Counted from the stretch's first letter, positions 35,903 to 44,832 are shown. The stretch is DNA of 64,000 nucleotides from Verrucomicrobiota bacterium (GCA_018239715.1 JAFEGW010000007.1:62001-126000); one strand, 5' to 3'. Numbers and translations: made by a program. The notes: a model not told the origin generated them from the letters alone.

Positions 35903-35935
35903 AGGGAAAACATTTTATCCGAAGAAGGGGAATCA

Positions 35936-37351
35936 ATGGAAGCAGATATCGGGCTGATTGGACTTGCCGTGATGGGGCAAAACCTCGTGATGAATATGAA
36001 CGATCACGGCTACCGGGTGGCGGTGTTTAACAGAACTGTTTCCAAAGTCGATGATTTTCTAGCCGGGCCTGCTAAAGGTTCCAAAGTTGTAGGCTCCCAT
36101 TCCCTCAAAGAATTCTTTGCTCAGCTCAAAAGACCCCGTAAAGTCATGCTCATGGTCAAAGCCGGAGCCCCTGTTGACGAACTCATTGAAGAGTGCCTTC
36201 CTTTCCTGGAGAAAGGGGATATTTTAATTGATGGCGGCAATAGCCACTATGTGGATACGGAAAGACGGGAAAAAGAGCTCCAAGCTAAAGGCATCTTGTT
36301 CATCGGGACCGGTATTTCGGGCGGGGAAGAAGGGGCCCGGCACGGCCCTTCCATCATGCCTGGCGGCAGTAAAGAGGCATGGCCGTTCGTAAAACCGATC
36401 TTTCAGGCAATTGCTGCCAAAGCCGATGACGGAAGCCCTTGCTGCGAATGGGTCGGCGAAGGGGGAGCTGGCCACTATGTGAAAATGGTGCATAACGGCA
36501 TTGAGTATGGCGACATGCAGCTGATCAGCGAAGTTTATCAAGTTCTCAGGGACCTCGTCGGCTGTTCCTCCAAAGAGCTTCAGCAGATCTTCACCGATTG
36601 GAATAAAGGCGAGCTCAATAGCTATTTAATCGAAATCACCGCCCATATCTTTGGTTACCGGGATATCGATGGGAATCTTCTTCTCGATAAAATCCTCGAT
36701 GTCGCAGGGCAAAAAGGAACCGGCAAATGGACCGGCATCAGTGCTCTTGATCTTGGCATTCCGGTGACACTCATTGCCGAAGCAGTTTTTGCCCGGTGCC
36801 TCTCTTCTTTGAAAGAGGAAAGGATCCAAGCATCTGTCCTCTACGGCTCTCCTAAAAAGCCTCATGATGTCGATAAAGAGTTTTTCATCGATAAAGTCAA
36901 ACATGCCCTCTATGCAGCGAAGATTGTGAGCTACGCCCAAGGGTTTATGCTGATGCGAGCCGCGGCAGACGAGATGAAATGGAACCTCCATTTCGGCAAT
37001 ATTGCGCTCCTATGGCGCGGTGGCTGCATTATCCGCAGCCGCTTTTTAGGCGATATTCAAAAAGCTTACCAGCAAAAAGCGAACCTGCCTAGCTTGCTAT
37101 TAGATGCTTTCTTCCATCGGGAGATCAGCCGCTGTCTCGAAGGTTGGAGAAATGTCGTCGCTGCCGCTATTCAATCAGGGATTCCTGTCCCGACCTTAGC
37201 CGCGGGTCTGACTTTCCTAGACGGCTATACCTGCGCCCGCCTTCCTGCGAACCTCTTACAGGCTCAGAGGGACTTTTTTGGGGCTCACACGTATGAACGT
37301 GTCGATCAGCCGCGAGGAAAGTTCTTCCACACCGAATGGCTGGCAAATTAA
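35936..37351 (+). CDS. gnd: 6-phosphogluconate dehydrogenase, decarboxylating
   Basis: Oxidises 6-phosphogluconate to ribulose 5-phosphate with NADP+, in the pentose phosphate path. The 471-residue length is typical. The Rossmann motif GLAVMGQNLVMNM is at residues 8-20, the substrate motif GISGGEEGARHGPSIMPGG near 130 is conserved, and the catalytic-lysine region HYVKMVHNGIEYGDMQLI is near residue 185. Complete and standard in every respect. It is a single gene with its likely promoter on the far side of the tRNA. A small AT-rich hairpin follows the stop. Confidence 0.97.
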   Translation: MEADIGLIGLAVMGQNLVMNMNDHGYRVAVFNRTVSKVDDFLAGPAKGSKVVGSHSLKEFFAQLKRPRKVMLMVKAGAPVDELIEECLPFLEKGDILIDGGNSHYVDTERREKELQAKGILFIGTGISGGEEGARHGPSIMPGGSKEAWPFVKPIFQAIAAKADDGSPCCEWVGEGGAGHYVKMVHNGIEYGDMQLISEVYQVLRDLVGCSSKELQQIFTDWNKGELNSYLIEITAHIFGYRDIDGNLLLDKILDVAGQKGTGKWTGISALDLGIPVTLIAEAVFARCLSSLKEERIQASVLYGSPKKPHDVDKEFFIDKVKHALYAAKIVSYAQGFMLMRAAADEMKWNLHFGNIALLWRGGCIIRSRFLGDIQKAYQQKANLPSLLLDAFFHREISRCLEGWRNVVAAAIQSGIPVPTLAAGLTFLDGYTCARLPANLLQAQRDFFGAHTYERVDQPRGKFFHTEWLAN

Positions 37352-37368
37352 TCGAAATACATTTCGAT
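37351..37368 (+). terminator. Weak terminator-like hairpin after gnd
   Basis: ATCGAAAT and ATTTCGAT form an 8-bp inverted repeat with a very short loop, and ATTTTTAT follows within 15 bases. The stem is AT-rich and so only marginal. Confidence 0.4.
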
Positions 37369-37517
37369 AATTGATATTTTTATCATTTTTTAATTAATTT
37401 AGTTAATTTTGAATTATTAGCAAGAATATCACAAATCGCTAGTTTTGAGTTGTTAATATTAATTTATTGTTTTAATTATTTTTAATTGTTAATTAGTAAT
37501 AAAGAAGAGGAATAATT

Positions 37518-38594
37518 ATGAATAAATTAATTTTGCTAAGCTTTGCCACATTGTCGATTTATGCAGGTGCTGAAGAAATCGCGGCCTCCAGCTATACCCA
37601 GATGAATTCCAACGGGAATGCAACTCAACCTCCGACCCCTAATGTTGTCACTTTAACTTCGGCAGCTCCCGAGAGCAGTAATGGATGGTATATTTTTGCC
37701 GATGCTCTTTATTGGCATGCCGATGTAGGCAATGCTGATTGGTCATTCAAAAATAACAACACAGTTGCTGTTCCTGAAAAGATCGAAGGTCCTAACCATT
37801 GCCTGAACTTTAAATGGAACTGGGGATTCCGTGTGGGCCTGGGTGCCAATATGGATTACGACCAATGGGATACGAATGTGTACTACACTTGGTTTAGGAC
37901 GCATAATTCCAATGCTGTGGGTACACATGAGAAGCAAATCGCACAGGATCTGATTGGGTTAGGCACTATATTTACACAGGGCAAAATCAATTGGAGAATC
38001 CACTACTCGATGTTGGATTGGGAGTTAGGGCGTTGGTTTTACGTCAGCAAACACCTCTCTCTCCGCCCACATATTGGTGTCAAAGGCGGTTGGATTAGCC
38101 AAACAGTCAAGCGCAAGCTGACTAAAGCCCAGGTATATTACAAAGCCGAGTCTGAAAATGATTTCTGGGGAGTAGGTCCTTGCGGAGGTTTAAATACGAC
38201 ATGGGTGCTCGGCACTGTCGGCACGCACCATTTTTCTCTCTTTGGAGATTTTGCAGGAACTTTGATGTACGGACACTTCGATGTCGATAACGAAGAGGAA
38301 TTGAACTCGATTGCAACAGGCCTAGAAGTTTTGGAGTTCAAACCTCATAAACTCGACCGCAACTTGGTGGCTCCGATGCTGCAAGCAATGCTGGGCTTTA
38401 GCTGGGATACAAGTTTCAATCGCGAAAGGTGCCATTTTGGTCTGAGGATCGGTTACGAATTCCAATATTGGTTTCGACAAAATCAAATGCTCACAGGTGA
38501 ATTTTTCGGACCTTCAAATAGTGTGACTTATCAACGGGCGCATGACGACCTCGCCTTCCAGGGTCTGACAATTGATTTCAAATTTGATTTTTGA
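37518..38594 (+). CDS. MOMP-like outer-membrane porin
   Basis: A 358-residue outer-membrane protein with a signal peptide (MNKLILLSFATLSIYAGA). Strand-turn-strand patterns fill the rest: GWYIFADALYWHADVGNADW, WNWGFRVGLGANMDYDQWD, RIGYEFQYWFRQNQ and a C-terminal QGLTIDFKFDF ending in Phe. The opening phrase around GWYIFADALYWHA is typical of the Legionella/Chlamydiales MOMP-like family (Lpg1974-type), which in Waddlia and Simkania forms large families. It is therefore a likely major or alternative porin. The gene follows a 166-base AT-rich region and has AGAGGAA as ribosome site. Confidence 0.8.
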   Translation: MNKLILLSFATLSIYAGAEEIAASSYTQMNSNGNATQPPTPNVVTLTSAAPESSNGWYIFADALYWHADVGNADWSFKNNNTVAVPEKIEGPNHCLNFKWNWGFRVGLGANMDYDQWDTNVYYTWFRTHNSNAVGTHEKQIAQDLIGLGTIFTQGKINWRIHYSMLDWELGRWFYVSKHLSLRPHIGVKGGWISQTVKRKLTKAQVYYKAESENDFWGVGPCGGLNTTWVLGTVGTHHFSLFGDFAGTLMYGHFDVDNEEELNSIATGLEVLEFKPHKLDRNLVAPMLQAMLGFSWDTSFNRERCHFGLRIGYEFQYWFRQNQMLTGEFFGPSNSVTYQRAHDDLAFQGLTIDFKFDF

Positions 38595-38632
38595 TCGCGG
38601 CCTTTTTTGAAGAAACCTGCTAAATTAAGAGG

Positions 38633-39124
38633 ATGTCAGCCGACCCCCTTTTAAAATTGGTAGGACTCGATTTTCCTCAGCTGGACCGTTCCACTAGACG
38701 GATGGTCGGTTGGTATAGCTGGAGCAATCAAATTTCATTACCGCTGGCTGCTGGAGTAGTCGCTCTCTATGAGAAGGACTACGAAGGCTTTCTTCGCATG
38801 GCCGTGGCGGTCTGCATCAATCAAATCTGCCTTGAGCTTTTGAAAACGTGGATCCCTGAGACGCGTCCGAATGGGACTTCCCGGTCGTTTCCTTCAGGAG
38901 ACACAGCTGCGGCTTGTTTAGGGCCCGCTTTCATCGCATTTCGGTATGGAGTAAAAGCTTATCCTTGGATCATGAAATCCATGATCATCGTTGCCATCAC
39001 AGTGGCTGTGAGCCGTGTCTTGATCAAGGCGCATTGGGTGCATGATGTGGCAGCAGGAGCTGTGTTAGGATGCGCCGTTGCTTATCTATGCAGGGGAGAA
39101 AGAAAAAATTCGGGAAAGCGGTAA
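38633..39124 (+). CDS. PAP2-family phosphatase with an altered second motif
   Basis: A 163-residue integral membrane protein of the PAP2/acid phosphatase superfamily. Motif 1 is KTWIPETRP (K-x6-RP) and motif 3 is SRVLIKAHWVHD. Motif 2 reads SFPSGDTAAA, with Asp in place of the histidine of the canonical PSGH. That histidine normally protonates the leaving group, so activity may be lowered or changed. Two to three membrane helices flank the motifs. Possible substrates are undecaprenyl pyrophosphate or phosphatidic acid, but the sequence cannot tell. Its 3' end overlaps the 3' end of rnpB by 14 bases on the other strand. Confidence 0.8.
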   Translation: MSADPLLKLVGLDFPQLDRSTRRMVGWYSWSNQISLPLAAGVVALYEKDYEGFLRMAVAVCINQICLELLKTWIPETRPNGTSRSFPSGDTAAACLGPAFIAFRYGVKAYPWIMKSMIIVAITVAVSRVLIKAHWVHDVAAGAVLGCAVAYLCRGERKNSGKR

Positions 39125-39451
39125 GCCGGATTCTGTCGTGAGCAATCATTCCTCTAGGAGCCTTGTCGCCAAAGCTCTCGAGCGATCTTGCGTCAAGCAA
39201 CTGCGGAGCACAAACTTGACACTCTTGCTTCAGATAGGGTTTATAACGCCTTGCCTCTCGACAAGTGCGGCGGACTCCTAAAGCCCGCATTTTCAGCCTG
39301 TCTTTCCAACCTTTGCAGGTCAGTCAGCGGTATGTTTTCTGTTACACTTTCCGTAGCCTTGCGGCCCCCAGCCTTTCGCTGGTATCTTCTCCTGTGAAGT
39401 CCAGACTTTCCTCTGCCTTGTTAAACAAGACAGCGATTGCTTGCTTTCCCG
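39111..39451 (-). ncRNA. rnpB: RNase P RNA
   Basis: On the minus strand the conserved 5' element GAGGAAAGTCTGGACTTCAC (P4 and CR-I) and the 3' element ACAGAATCCGGCTTACCGC are present, with AGTGTAACAGAAAACATACC (J11/12 region) in the middle. P1 is closed by CGGGAAAGC at the 5' end and GCTTTCCCG at the 3' end, which sets the limits to about 341 bases. A T-run follows the 3' end. The loop in the P15 position (39270-39288) is TTTAGGA and lacks the GGT motif that pairs with tRNA CCA in most bacteria. The gene lies directly downstream of the CdsZ-like gene. Confidence 0.95.
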
Positions 39452-39459
39452 AAAAAGGA

Positions 39460-40230
39460 TTAGGTGCTAGCAACGCGGCGTCGGCGCCGTTTAGTTGCCG
39501 TTGCAGCGCCTTCAGCGGCGGCCTCTTCAGGCTGCCAGTAGTGGATGCGCGAGCAGTGTTCGCAGAAGACGAGGTTTTCTCCTTTGCGGACAATGTTCTC
39601 ATGCTGAGCTGTCAAGGCGATATGGCATCCGCTGCAAGTCCGGTTTTCGATAGGAACGATCACGCGGTCTTTTTTATTGCGAAGAAGTCTTTCATAAATT
39701 TGAAGGACTTCGGCGTTTGCTTGCCTTGCGAGCTCATCGCGCTCAGTTTTTAATGAGGAGCCTTCATCGTTAATCAACTTGATGCTCTCTTTGATCTCAT
39801 TCTCTAAAGAGGAGCTGCTGATTTCAGAGGTTTGGAGGCTTTCCTTAATCTTATTGAGAAGTTCTTCTCCAGCCACCCGTTTATCGACGAGATCTGAAAC
39901 TTTTTGCTCAGTGGCGATTTTTTCTCTTTCGAGAGCTGTCATCTCTTGAGTTAAAGCATTGAACTCTTCCACTTTTTTAACAGAGCCTTGCTGAGCTTCA
40001 AGCTTTTTCATCTTAGCGGTAATTTCTTGAATTTTCTGCTCGAGCTGTTGGGCTTGCTTGCTGATCTCGGTGATCTCGGTTTCTTTTTCAGTCAGCTGCT
40101 GATGAAGCTCTTTCCGAAGCGCATCAATTTGCTCGATCTCTTTTAAGCGCTCTTTTTTCACGCGCATCAGGCGGAGCATCTTCATATCGAGCTCTTGGAT
40201 CTCCAAAATTGTCTTGAGGGCTTCTTTCAT
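39460..40230 (-). CDS. CdsZ-like coiled-coil zinc-ribbon protein
   Basis: A 256-residue protein. Residues about 10-185 are a long antiparallel coiled coil of Glu/Lys/Gln heptads. A C-terminal four-cysteine zinc ribbon (CSGCH near 203, CEHC near 227) is followed by a short basic Arg tail. This architecture matches chlamydial CT398 (CdsZ), reported to bind type III secretion components and sigma-54, and the widely distributed C4-type zinc ribbon family. The ribosome site AAGGATT precedes the ATG. rnpB starts 8 bases beyond the stop, so they may be cotranscribed or rnpB's promoter lies in the coding end. Confidence 0.85.
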   Translation of the reverse strand: MKEALKTILEIQELDMKMLRLMRVKKERLKEIEQIDALRKELHQQLTEKETEITEISKQAQQLEQKIQEITAKMKKLEAQQGSVKKVEEFNALTQEMTALEREKIATEQKVSDLVDKRVAGEELLNKIKESLQTSEISSSSLENEIKESIKLINDEGSSLKTERDELARQANAEVLQIYERLLRNKKDRVIVPIENRTCSGCHIALTAQHENIVRKGENLVFCEHCSRIHYWQPEEAAAEGAATATKRRRRRVAST

Positions 40231-40342
40231 TGACTAATCCTTAGTTTTTTAACCTGTTAGGATATAGGCCTTACTACATTCTTCTCAAGGGGATTTTTAG
40301 CAAGAAGACGGAAAATGGTCCTTTGTGACAGAATGCAAATAG

Positions 40343-41824
40343 ATGTCTTATTTAAAAAAATATTTTAACAAAATAACTGAAAATCGACGCTCGTCGGCTG
40401 CCATCGCTTATCTGGCGGCGATCGATGCCGTCCATGAACATTCTCCTGAGATAGGGCAAGCTATTGTCCAAGAGCTCAAGGACCAACGCAGCCATTTGAA
40501 GCTGATTGCCTCTGAAAACTTTTCTTCACTCCCGGTGCAGCTGGCCATGGGAAACCTTCTGACCGATAAATATTCGGAGGGGTATCCTTTTCATCGATTC
40601 TATGCGGGATGTGAAAATGTCGATTTTGTCGAGGCTGCGGCGATTGAAGAGCTAAAGAAAATTTTTAATTGCGACCATGCATATGTTCAGCCTCATTCCG
40701 GCGCAGACGCTAATATGGTCGCGTTTTGGTCGATTTTGGTTTATCGGGTCCAAAACAAAGAAGTCGAGCGACTCGGAAGAAAAAATTTGGATGAACTCAC
40801 CCCCGAAGAGTACGAAAAAGTGCGCCAGCTGCTCCTGAGCCAAAAAGTGATGGGGATGTCGCTCAACTCGGGCGGACACCTGACGCATGGCTATCGGCAT
40901 AATATCTCTTCCAAAATGATGCAGGCGGTGACCTACGATGTCGATCTTAAGACAGGGTATCTCGATTACAAAGCGTTAGAAGCTCAAGTTAAACGGGAAA
41001 AACCCGCGATTTTAATAGCGGGGTATTCGGCTTATCCGCGACTGATTGATTTTGCAAAGATGCGAGAAATTGCCGATACGGTCGGGGCGACTTTTATGGT
41101 CGACATGGCCCATTTTGCCGGCTTAGTCGCAGGAAAAGTCATGCAAGGAAATTACGATCCAGTCGCTTTTGCTCATGTCGTGACTTCCACAACGCATAAA
41201 ACCCTCCGAGGGCCGCGCGGAGGACTTGTCCTTTGCAAGGAAGAGTACAAAGAAGTGATCGATAAGGGGTGTCCTTTAGTTTTAGGGGGGCCTCTGCCTC
41301 ATGTCATGGCAGCCAAGGCTGTTGCTTTCAAAGAGGCTAACACGCCGGCATTTAGAACTTACGCTCATCAAATTGTAAAAAATTGCAAGGCCTTAGCAGA
41401 AGAACTCATGGCTCAGGGACTGCATCTCACGACCGGAGGAACCGACAACCATCTTCTCGTGGTCAATATCTCGGAGATGTTCGGACTGACAGGAAGGCAA
41501 GGAGAAATGGCCCTGCGCGAGGCTCGATTCACTGTTAATCGGAATGCAATTCCCTTTGATAAAAATGGAGCTTGGTATACTTCTGGGATTCGTATGGGGC
41601 CTGCTGCGCTGACGACGCTGGGGATGAAAGAACACGAGATGCGGCAAATAGCCCACTGGATCGTTAAGCTTTTGAAAGCGACAAAACCGCAGCAAGACGA
41701 GAAAACAGGCGGCGCTAGCCGTGCAAAAATTTATATCGATCCGGTTGTTCTCGAGTCGGTGCAGAAGGAAGTAGCGGACCTTTTACACCATTTTCCGCTC
41801 TACCCGGAACTCGTGATTGATTGA
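40343..41824 (+). CDS. glyA: Serine hydroxymethyltransferase GlyA, long chlamydial type
   Basis: PLP enzyme converting serine and tetrahydrofolate to glycine and methylene-tetrahydrofolate. The PLP lysine is K286 in TSTTHKTLRGPRGG, and HSGADANMVAF and NSGGHLTHGY are conserved. At 493 residues it is about 75 longer than E. coli GlyA, with an N-terminal extension and an insertion near 130-175, both typical of chlamydiae. Chlamydial GlyA has been reported to also act as alanine racemase, supplying D-Ala where alr is absent. It precedes clpP, as in C. trachomatis CT432/431. No good ribosome site is seen. Confidence 0.96.
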   Translation: MSYLKKYFNKITENRRSSAAIAYLAAIDAVHEHSPEIGQAIVQELKDQRSHLKLIASENFSSLPVQLAMGNLLTDKYSEGYPFHRFYAGCENVDFVEAAAIEELKKIFNCDHAYVQPHSGADANMVAFWSILVYRVQNKEVERLGRKNLDELTPEEYEKVRQLLLSQKVMGMSLNSGGHLTHGYRHNISSKMMQAVTYDVDLKTGYLDYKALEAQVKREKPAILIAGYSAYPRLIDFAKMREIADTVGATFMVDMAHFAGLVAGKVMQGNYDPVAFAHVVTSTTHKTLRGPRGGLVLCKEEYKEVIDKGCPLVLGGPLPHVMAAKAVAFKEANTPAFRTYAHQIVKNCKALAEELMAQGLHLTTGGTDNHLLVVNISEMFGLTGRQGEMALREARFTVNRNAIPFDKNGAWYTSGIRMGPAALTTLGMKEHEMRQIAHWIVKLLKATKPQQDEKTGGASRAKIYIDPVVLESVQKEVADLLHHFPLYPELVID

Positions 41825-41867
41825 AAAATGCAATACAATAATAATCTGACAAAGACGAAGAGGTCAT

Positions 41868-42482
41868 ATGTATAGGCTCGATGAAGAAGAGGAATCTAAG
41901 AAATCCGATGTCCATGTAAAGCTCATCGATAATAAGATCGATGAATTGCTTCTCAAAGCAAGACGCATCTTTTTTTGCGATGTCGTCGAAATGGAAAGCG
42001 CCAAAGAGGCCATTCGCAAATTATGGTACCTCGAGATGAGCAACCCCGGAAAACCGATCCTGCTAGTGATCAACTCCCCAGGCGGCTCTGTCGATGCCGG
42101 TTTTGCAATTTGGGACCAAGTGAAGATGCTCTCTTCTCCTGTCACCACTCTCGTGACAGGGCTGGCAGCTTCGATGGGATCGGTCTTGAGCCTTTGCGCA
42201 GCTCCTAAAAGACGGTTTGCGACGCCGCATGCCCGGATTATGATCCATCAACCCCGCATTCATGGATATATCCAGGGCCAAGCGACAGACCTGGCGATTC
42301 AAGCTGAAGAGATCATCAAAACCCGTAAAGGGCTGGTCGATATTTATGTGAAAGCCACAGGCAAAGATGCCAAAACCATCGAAAAAGCGCTGGACCGCGA
42401 CCGTTGGTTTTCCTCTCAAGAGGCGCTGGATTTTGGCCTTTTAGACGGCATCGTCTCTTCTTACAAAGATATCCAATTCTAA
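41868..42482 (+). CDS. clpP: ATP-dependent Clp protease proteolytic subunit
   Basis: Serine protease ring partner of ClpC or ClpX. Ser102 in [12 protein letters not shown] and His127 in [12 protein letters not shown] are the catalytic pair, and the Asp lies further on in the [17 protein letters not shown] helix region. The 204-residue length is normal. The motif spells ASMGS where the usual is ASMAA. Chlamydiae carry two ClpP proteins; this one, after glyA and ahead of dapF, corresponds to ClpP1 (CT431) by position. A strong terminator follows, so it probably forms a unit with glyA or its own promoter. Confidence 0.94.
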   Translation: MYRLDEEEESKKSDVHVKLIDNKIDELLLKARRIFFCDVVEMESAKEAIRKLWYLEMSNPGKPILLVINSPGGSVDAGFAIWDQVKMLSSPVTTLVTGLAASMGSVLSLCAAPKRRFATPHARIMIHQPRIHGYIQGQATDLAIQAEEIIKTRKGLVDIYVKATGKDAKTIEKALDRDRWFSSQEALDFGLLDGIVSSYKDIQF

Positions 42483-42487
42483 TCCTA

Positions 42488-42511
42488 GGGGAGCCCCAGG
42501 CTCCCCATTTT
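42488..42511 (+). terminator. Intrinsic terminator after clpP
   Basis: Perfect GC-rich 8-bp stem GGGGAGCC/GGCTCCCC with loop CCA, then ATTTTC. It begins 5 bases after the clpP stop. Confidence 0.85.
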
Positions 42512-42558
42512 CAAATAAAATCTTCCTTGTTACAATTTAGCGCAACGGGTAGGTATTT

Positions 42559-43161
42559 ATGAAACGACTCTTCTTATTTTTCTGTTTGATCGCTCCTTTG
42601 GCTGCGATGGCGCAGCAGAAAGTCTTGTGCTTTGCAGGAAGCACAAGAGCTCATTCTTACAATAAGAAGCTGGTCTGCGAGGCAGCGAAAATCGCTGTGG
42701 AAAGAGGGGCCAAAGTCACCCTGATCGATTTGAAAGATCACCCCATGCCTTTTTACGATGCCGATCTTGAGCAGCGGGAGGGAATGCCCCCGAATGCCAA
42801 ACGGTTCCGGGACATGATCATGACGAGCGATGCTGTGATTATTTCATCACCCCAGTATAACGATTCCATTCCAGCCGTCCTTAAAAATGCTTTAGATTGG
42901 GCCTCCAGAAATGAGAGAGGAGAAGAGTCTGACGCTGCTTTTAAAGGGAAAAAAATAGTGATGTTAAGTGCTTCCCCTGGAAAAAAAGGGGGCGCCAAAG
43001 CCCTGATCCATCTACGAGCTATTTTGAAAGAGTGTGGTGGAGATGTGTTGGAGAAACAGGTCTCGGTGCCTAGTGCTGATCATGCTTTTGACGAGACGGG
43101 CTCTCTCAAGGATCCTATCCTCCGTCTTCAGTTGGAGCAAGCTGTGGATCAATTGAATTAA
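42559..43161 (+). CDS. NADPH-dependent FMN reductase with signal peptide
   Basis: A flavodoxin-fold reductase of the SsuE/YieF group. The FMN phosphate loop GSTRAHSYNKKL and the second motif SSPQYNDSIPAVLKNALDW are complete, so FMN binding is likely. The N-terminus MKRLFLFFCLIAPLAAMAQQ is a textbook Sec signal peptide with AMA cleavage, whereas family members are normally cytoplasmic and start at the first strand (KVLCFAGSTR here). The ribosome site GGGTAGG is present. Export to the periplasm is therefore inferred. It follows clpP after a terminator and has a convergent 47-base overlap with the next gene. Confidence 0.88.
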   Translation: MKRLFLFFCLIAPLAAMAQQKVLCFAGSTRAHSYNKKLVCEAAKIAVERGAKVTLIDLKDHPMPFYDADLEQREGMPPNAKRFRDMIMTSDAVIISSPQYNDSIPAVLKNALDWASRNERGEESDAAFKGKKIVMLSASPGKKGGAKALIHLRAILKECGGDVLEKQVSVPSADHAFDETGSLKDPILRLQLEQAVDQLN

Positions 43162-43963
43162 ATCTTCCATTGAGCAGTCCTTGAATTTTCTGCTGCCAAT
43201 ATTCTCCCATTTCTTTAGAGAGGTATCTTTTGATGTATTTTACATCGACTTTCCTCTTAGGGTTTTCGGTGTCGATGAAAGCAAATTTCCGCTTGGATGT
43301 GTAAGGGACGTTCTTGGGCACATGAATGGAGCCGTATCCGCTTTGATAAATAGTATAAAGCTCGTCCAAATGTTTTTCCTTCACCTCTGTTTTCCAAATT
43401 TTTGCTGAATTAGGGTGTAGTTCGAAATAAGTCTCAACCAAGATGATGGGTTCGGAATTAGGTTCTTCCGAACGTGGATCAGAAGGAAGAATATAGAGCC
43501 ATTTGTCCGGAACTGTAAAGTACTTGAGCTTCTTTTTCTTGATGACTTTCTTGATGGCCCTAGCTGCTTTGCACCGCCTCACAAGCCAAGCCCAATTGGC
43601 GACTCCTTCTTTGATCAGGGGCTCAGCATCGAGATAAAATTTAAAGATATAGCCAGGCATCTCAGGATGTCTCACGACCATAATATCTCCAAAAGCTACA
43701 GGCCCTACCTTCACAAATCCTGCAGCTGCGAGAGTTTGGCGGCTTTGAGTCACTCTCGAGGAGGAAAAAAGGATATCCAATTTCTCTTTGATCGGATGGT
43801 CTAGAGGAAGGAGGTAAGGTGCCATTTTCCTTCGCATCGTCTCATCCAGCAGAGGATTTTCATAGAAATTCGGGTAGGCGATCAGTGTTGAATGAGTCGA
43901 GTAAGCCGTAGCAAAATAAGATAAGATGAAAGAAAAAAATACAAACCAAGCTTTTTTATTCAT
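43115..43963 (-). CDS. Secreted protein of unknown function
   Basis: A 282-residue protein with a signal peptide (MNKKAWFVFFSFILSYFATAYS). The mature part is basic and mixed helix/strand, with a conserved-looking block FGDIMVVRHPEMPGYIFKFY, a Lys/Arg-rich helix IKKVIKKKKLKYFTVPDKWL, and FAFIDTENPKRK. The order of a lysine-bearing strand, a helix and a late FIDTE has a faint resemblance to protein-kinase-like folds, but no kinase motif is complete. I would not assign a function. Its 3' end overlaps the FMN reductase gene by 47 bases in opposite orientation. Confidence 0.6.
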   Translation of the reverse strand: MNKKAWFVFFSFILSYFATAYSTHSTLIAYPNFYENPLLDETMRRKMAPYLLPLDHPIKEKLDILFSSSRVTQSRQTLAAAGFVKVGPVAFGDIMVVRHPEMPGYIFKFYLDAEPLIKEGVANWAWLVRRCKAARAIKKVIKKKKLKYFTVPDKWLYILPSDPRSEEPNSEPIILVETYFELHPNSAKIWKTEVKEKHLDELYTIYQSGYGSIHVPKNVPYTSKRKFAFIDTENPKRKVDVKYIKRYLSKEMGEYWQQKIQGLLNGRFNSIDPQLAPTEDGG

Positions 43964-44010
43964 GGAGAGATTCTTTATTAATTTCTAATTTTCTGCAATG
44001 ATCCTCTATC

Positions 44011-44796
44011 ATGCAGTTTTCTTTTGCTAAGTACCAGGGAGCCGGCAACGATTTCATCCTTATCGACGATGAGAAGATGAGATTTCCCCTTGAAGATGCT
44101 TCTTACATCTCTCGTCTTTGCCACCGGCGGTTCGGTATCGGGGCTGATGGTGTCGTTCTGCTCCAATCTTCTGAAAAAGCCGATTTTCGGATGCGCATTT
44201 TTAATGCCGATGGAAAAGAAGCCGCCCAATGCGGCAATGGCCTTCGGTGCCTGGTCGACTTTATCCATCAGAAGGGACATCGTGCTCAGCATTTTTTGAT
44301 TGAAACCCAAAAAAGGATCATCCCGTGCTCTTGGGATAGCGGACTCATTACCATCGATTTCGGCCCTGCAGAATGGCTACTGGAAGATTTTTCCTTGGAT
44401 GATTTTTCTCTGCATCTCATCAATACCGGCGTTCCTCATCTCGTGGCATTTGTTGATCAGCTGAACATGTCGGATTTTAAGAGTATGGGCGCAAAGCTTC
44501 GTCACCATGCAGCGTTTTCTCCCGAAGGGGCCAATGTGAACTTTGCCCAGCTGCAAGGAGATAAAATCTATGTGCGAACCTATGAACGCGGGGTAGAGGA
44601 TGAGACTCTTGCTTGCGGGACGGGTGCAGCGGCTGTCGCTATTGCAGCTTTGAAAAAATACTCTCTTAAAAATCCTGTGTGTATTGTTCCGGCTTCAAAG
44701 GAAGAGCTTTTGGTGGAGGCAACAGAAGAAACCATTCGATTGAAAGGCCCTGCGACCTGTGTTTTTTATGGATATGTTCCCTATTCTTTTCCTTAG
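44011..44796 (+). CDS. dapF: Diaminopimelate epimerase DapF
   Basis: Converts LL- to meso-diaminopimelate for peptidoglycan. The two catalytic cysteines are C74 in EAAQCGNGLRC and C202 in TLACGTGAAA. GAGNDFILID near the N-terminus is conserved. The 261 residues are complete. It provides the substrate for MurE at 33625. The synteny with clpP/glyA fits CT430-432 as I recall, with three genes inserted between. In Chlamydia DapF has been considered for a second racemase role; no evidence for this is visible here. Confidence 0.96.
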   Translation: MQFSFAKYQGAGNDFILIDDEKMRFPLEDASYISRLCHRRFGIGADGVVLLQSSEKADFRMRIFNADGKEAAQCGNGLRCLVDFIHQKGHRAQHFLIETQKRIIPCSWDSGLITIDFGPAEWLLEDFSLDDFSLHLINTGVPHLVAFVDQLNMSDFKSMGAKLRHHAAFSPEGANVNFAQLQGDKIYVRTYERGVEDETLACGTGAAAVAIAALKKYSLKNPVCIVPASKEELLVEATEETIRLKGPATCVFYGYVPYSFP

Positions 44797-44832
44797 AGGG
44801 TATTTACTTTTCGATTCAAAAAGCACCGAAAA

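Noticed and set aside
39078-39753. Several plus-strand frames around 39.1-39.7 kb
   Set aside because: They lie on the complement of rnpB and the CdsZ-like gene.
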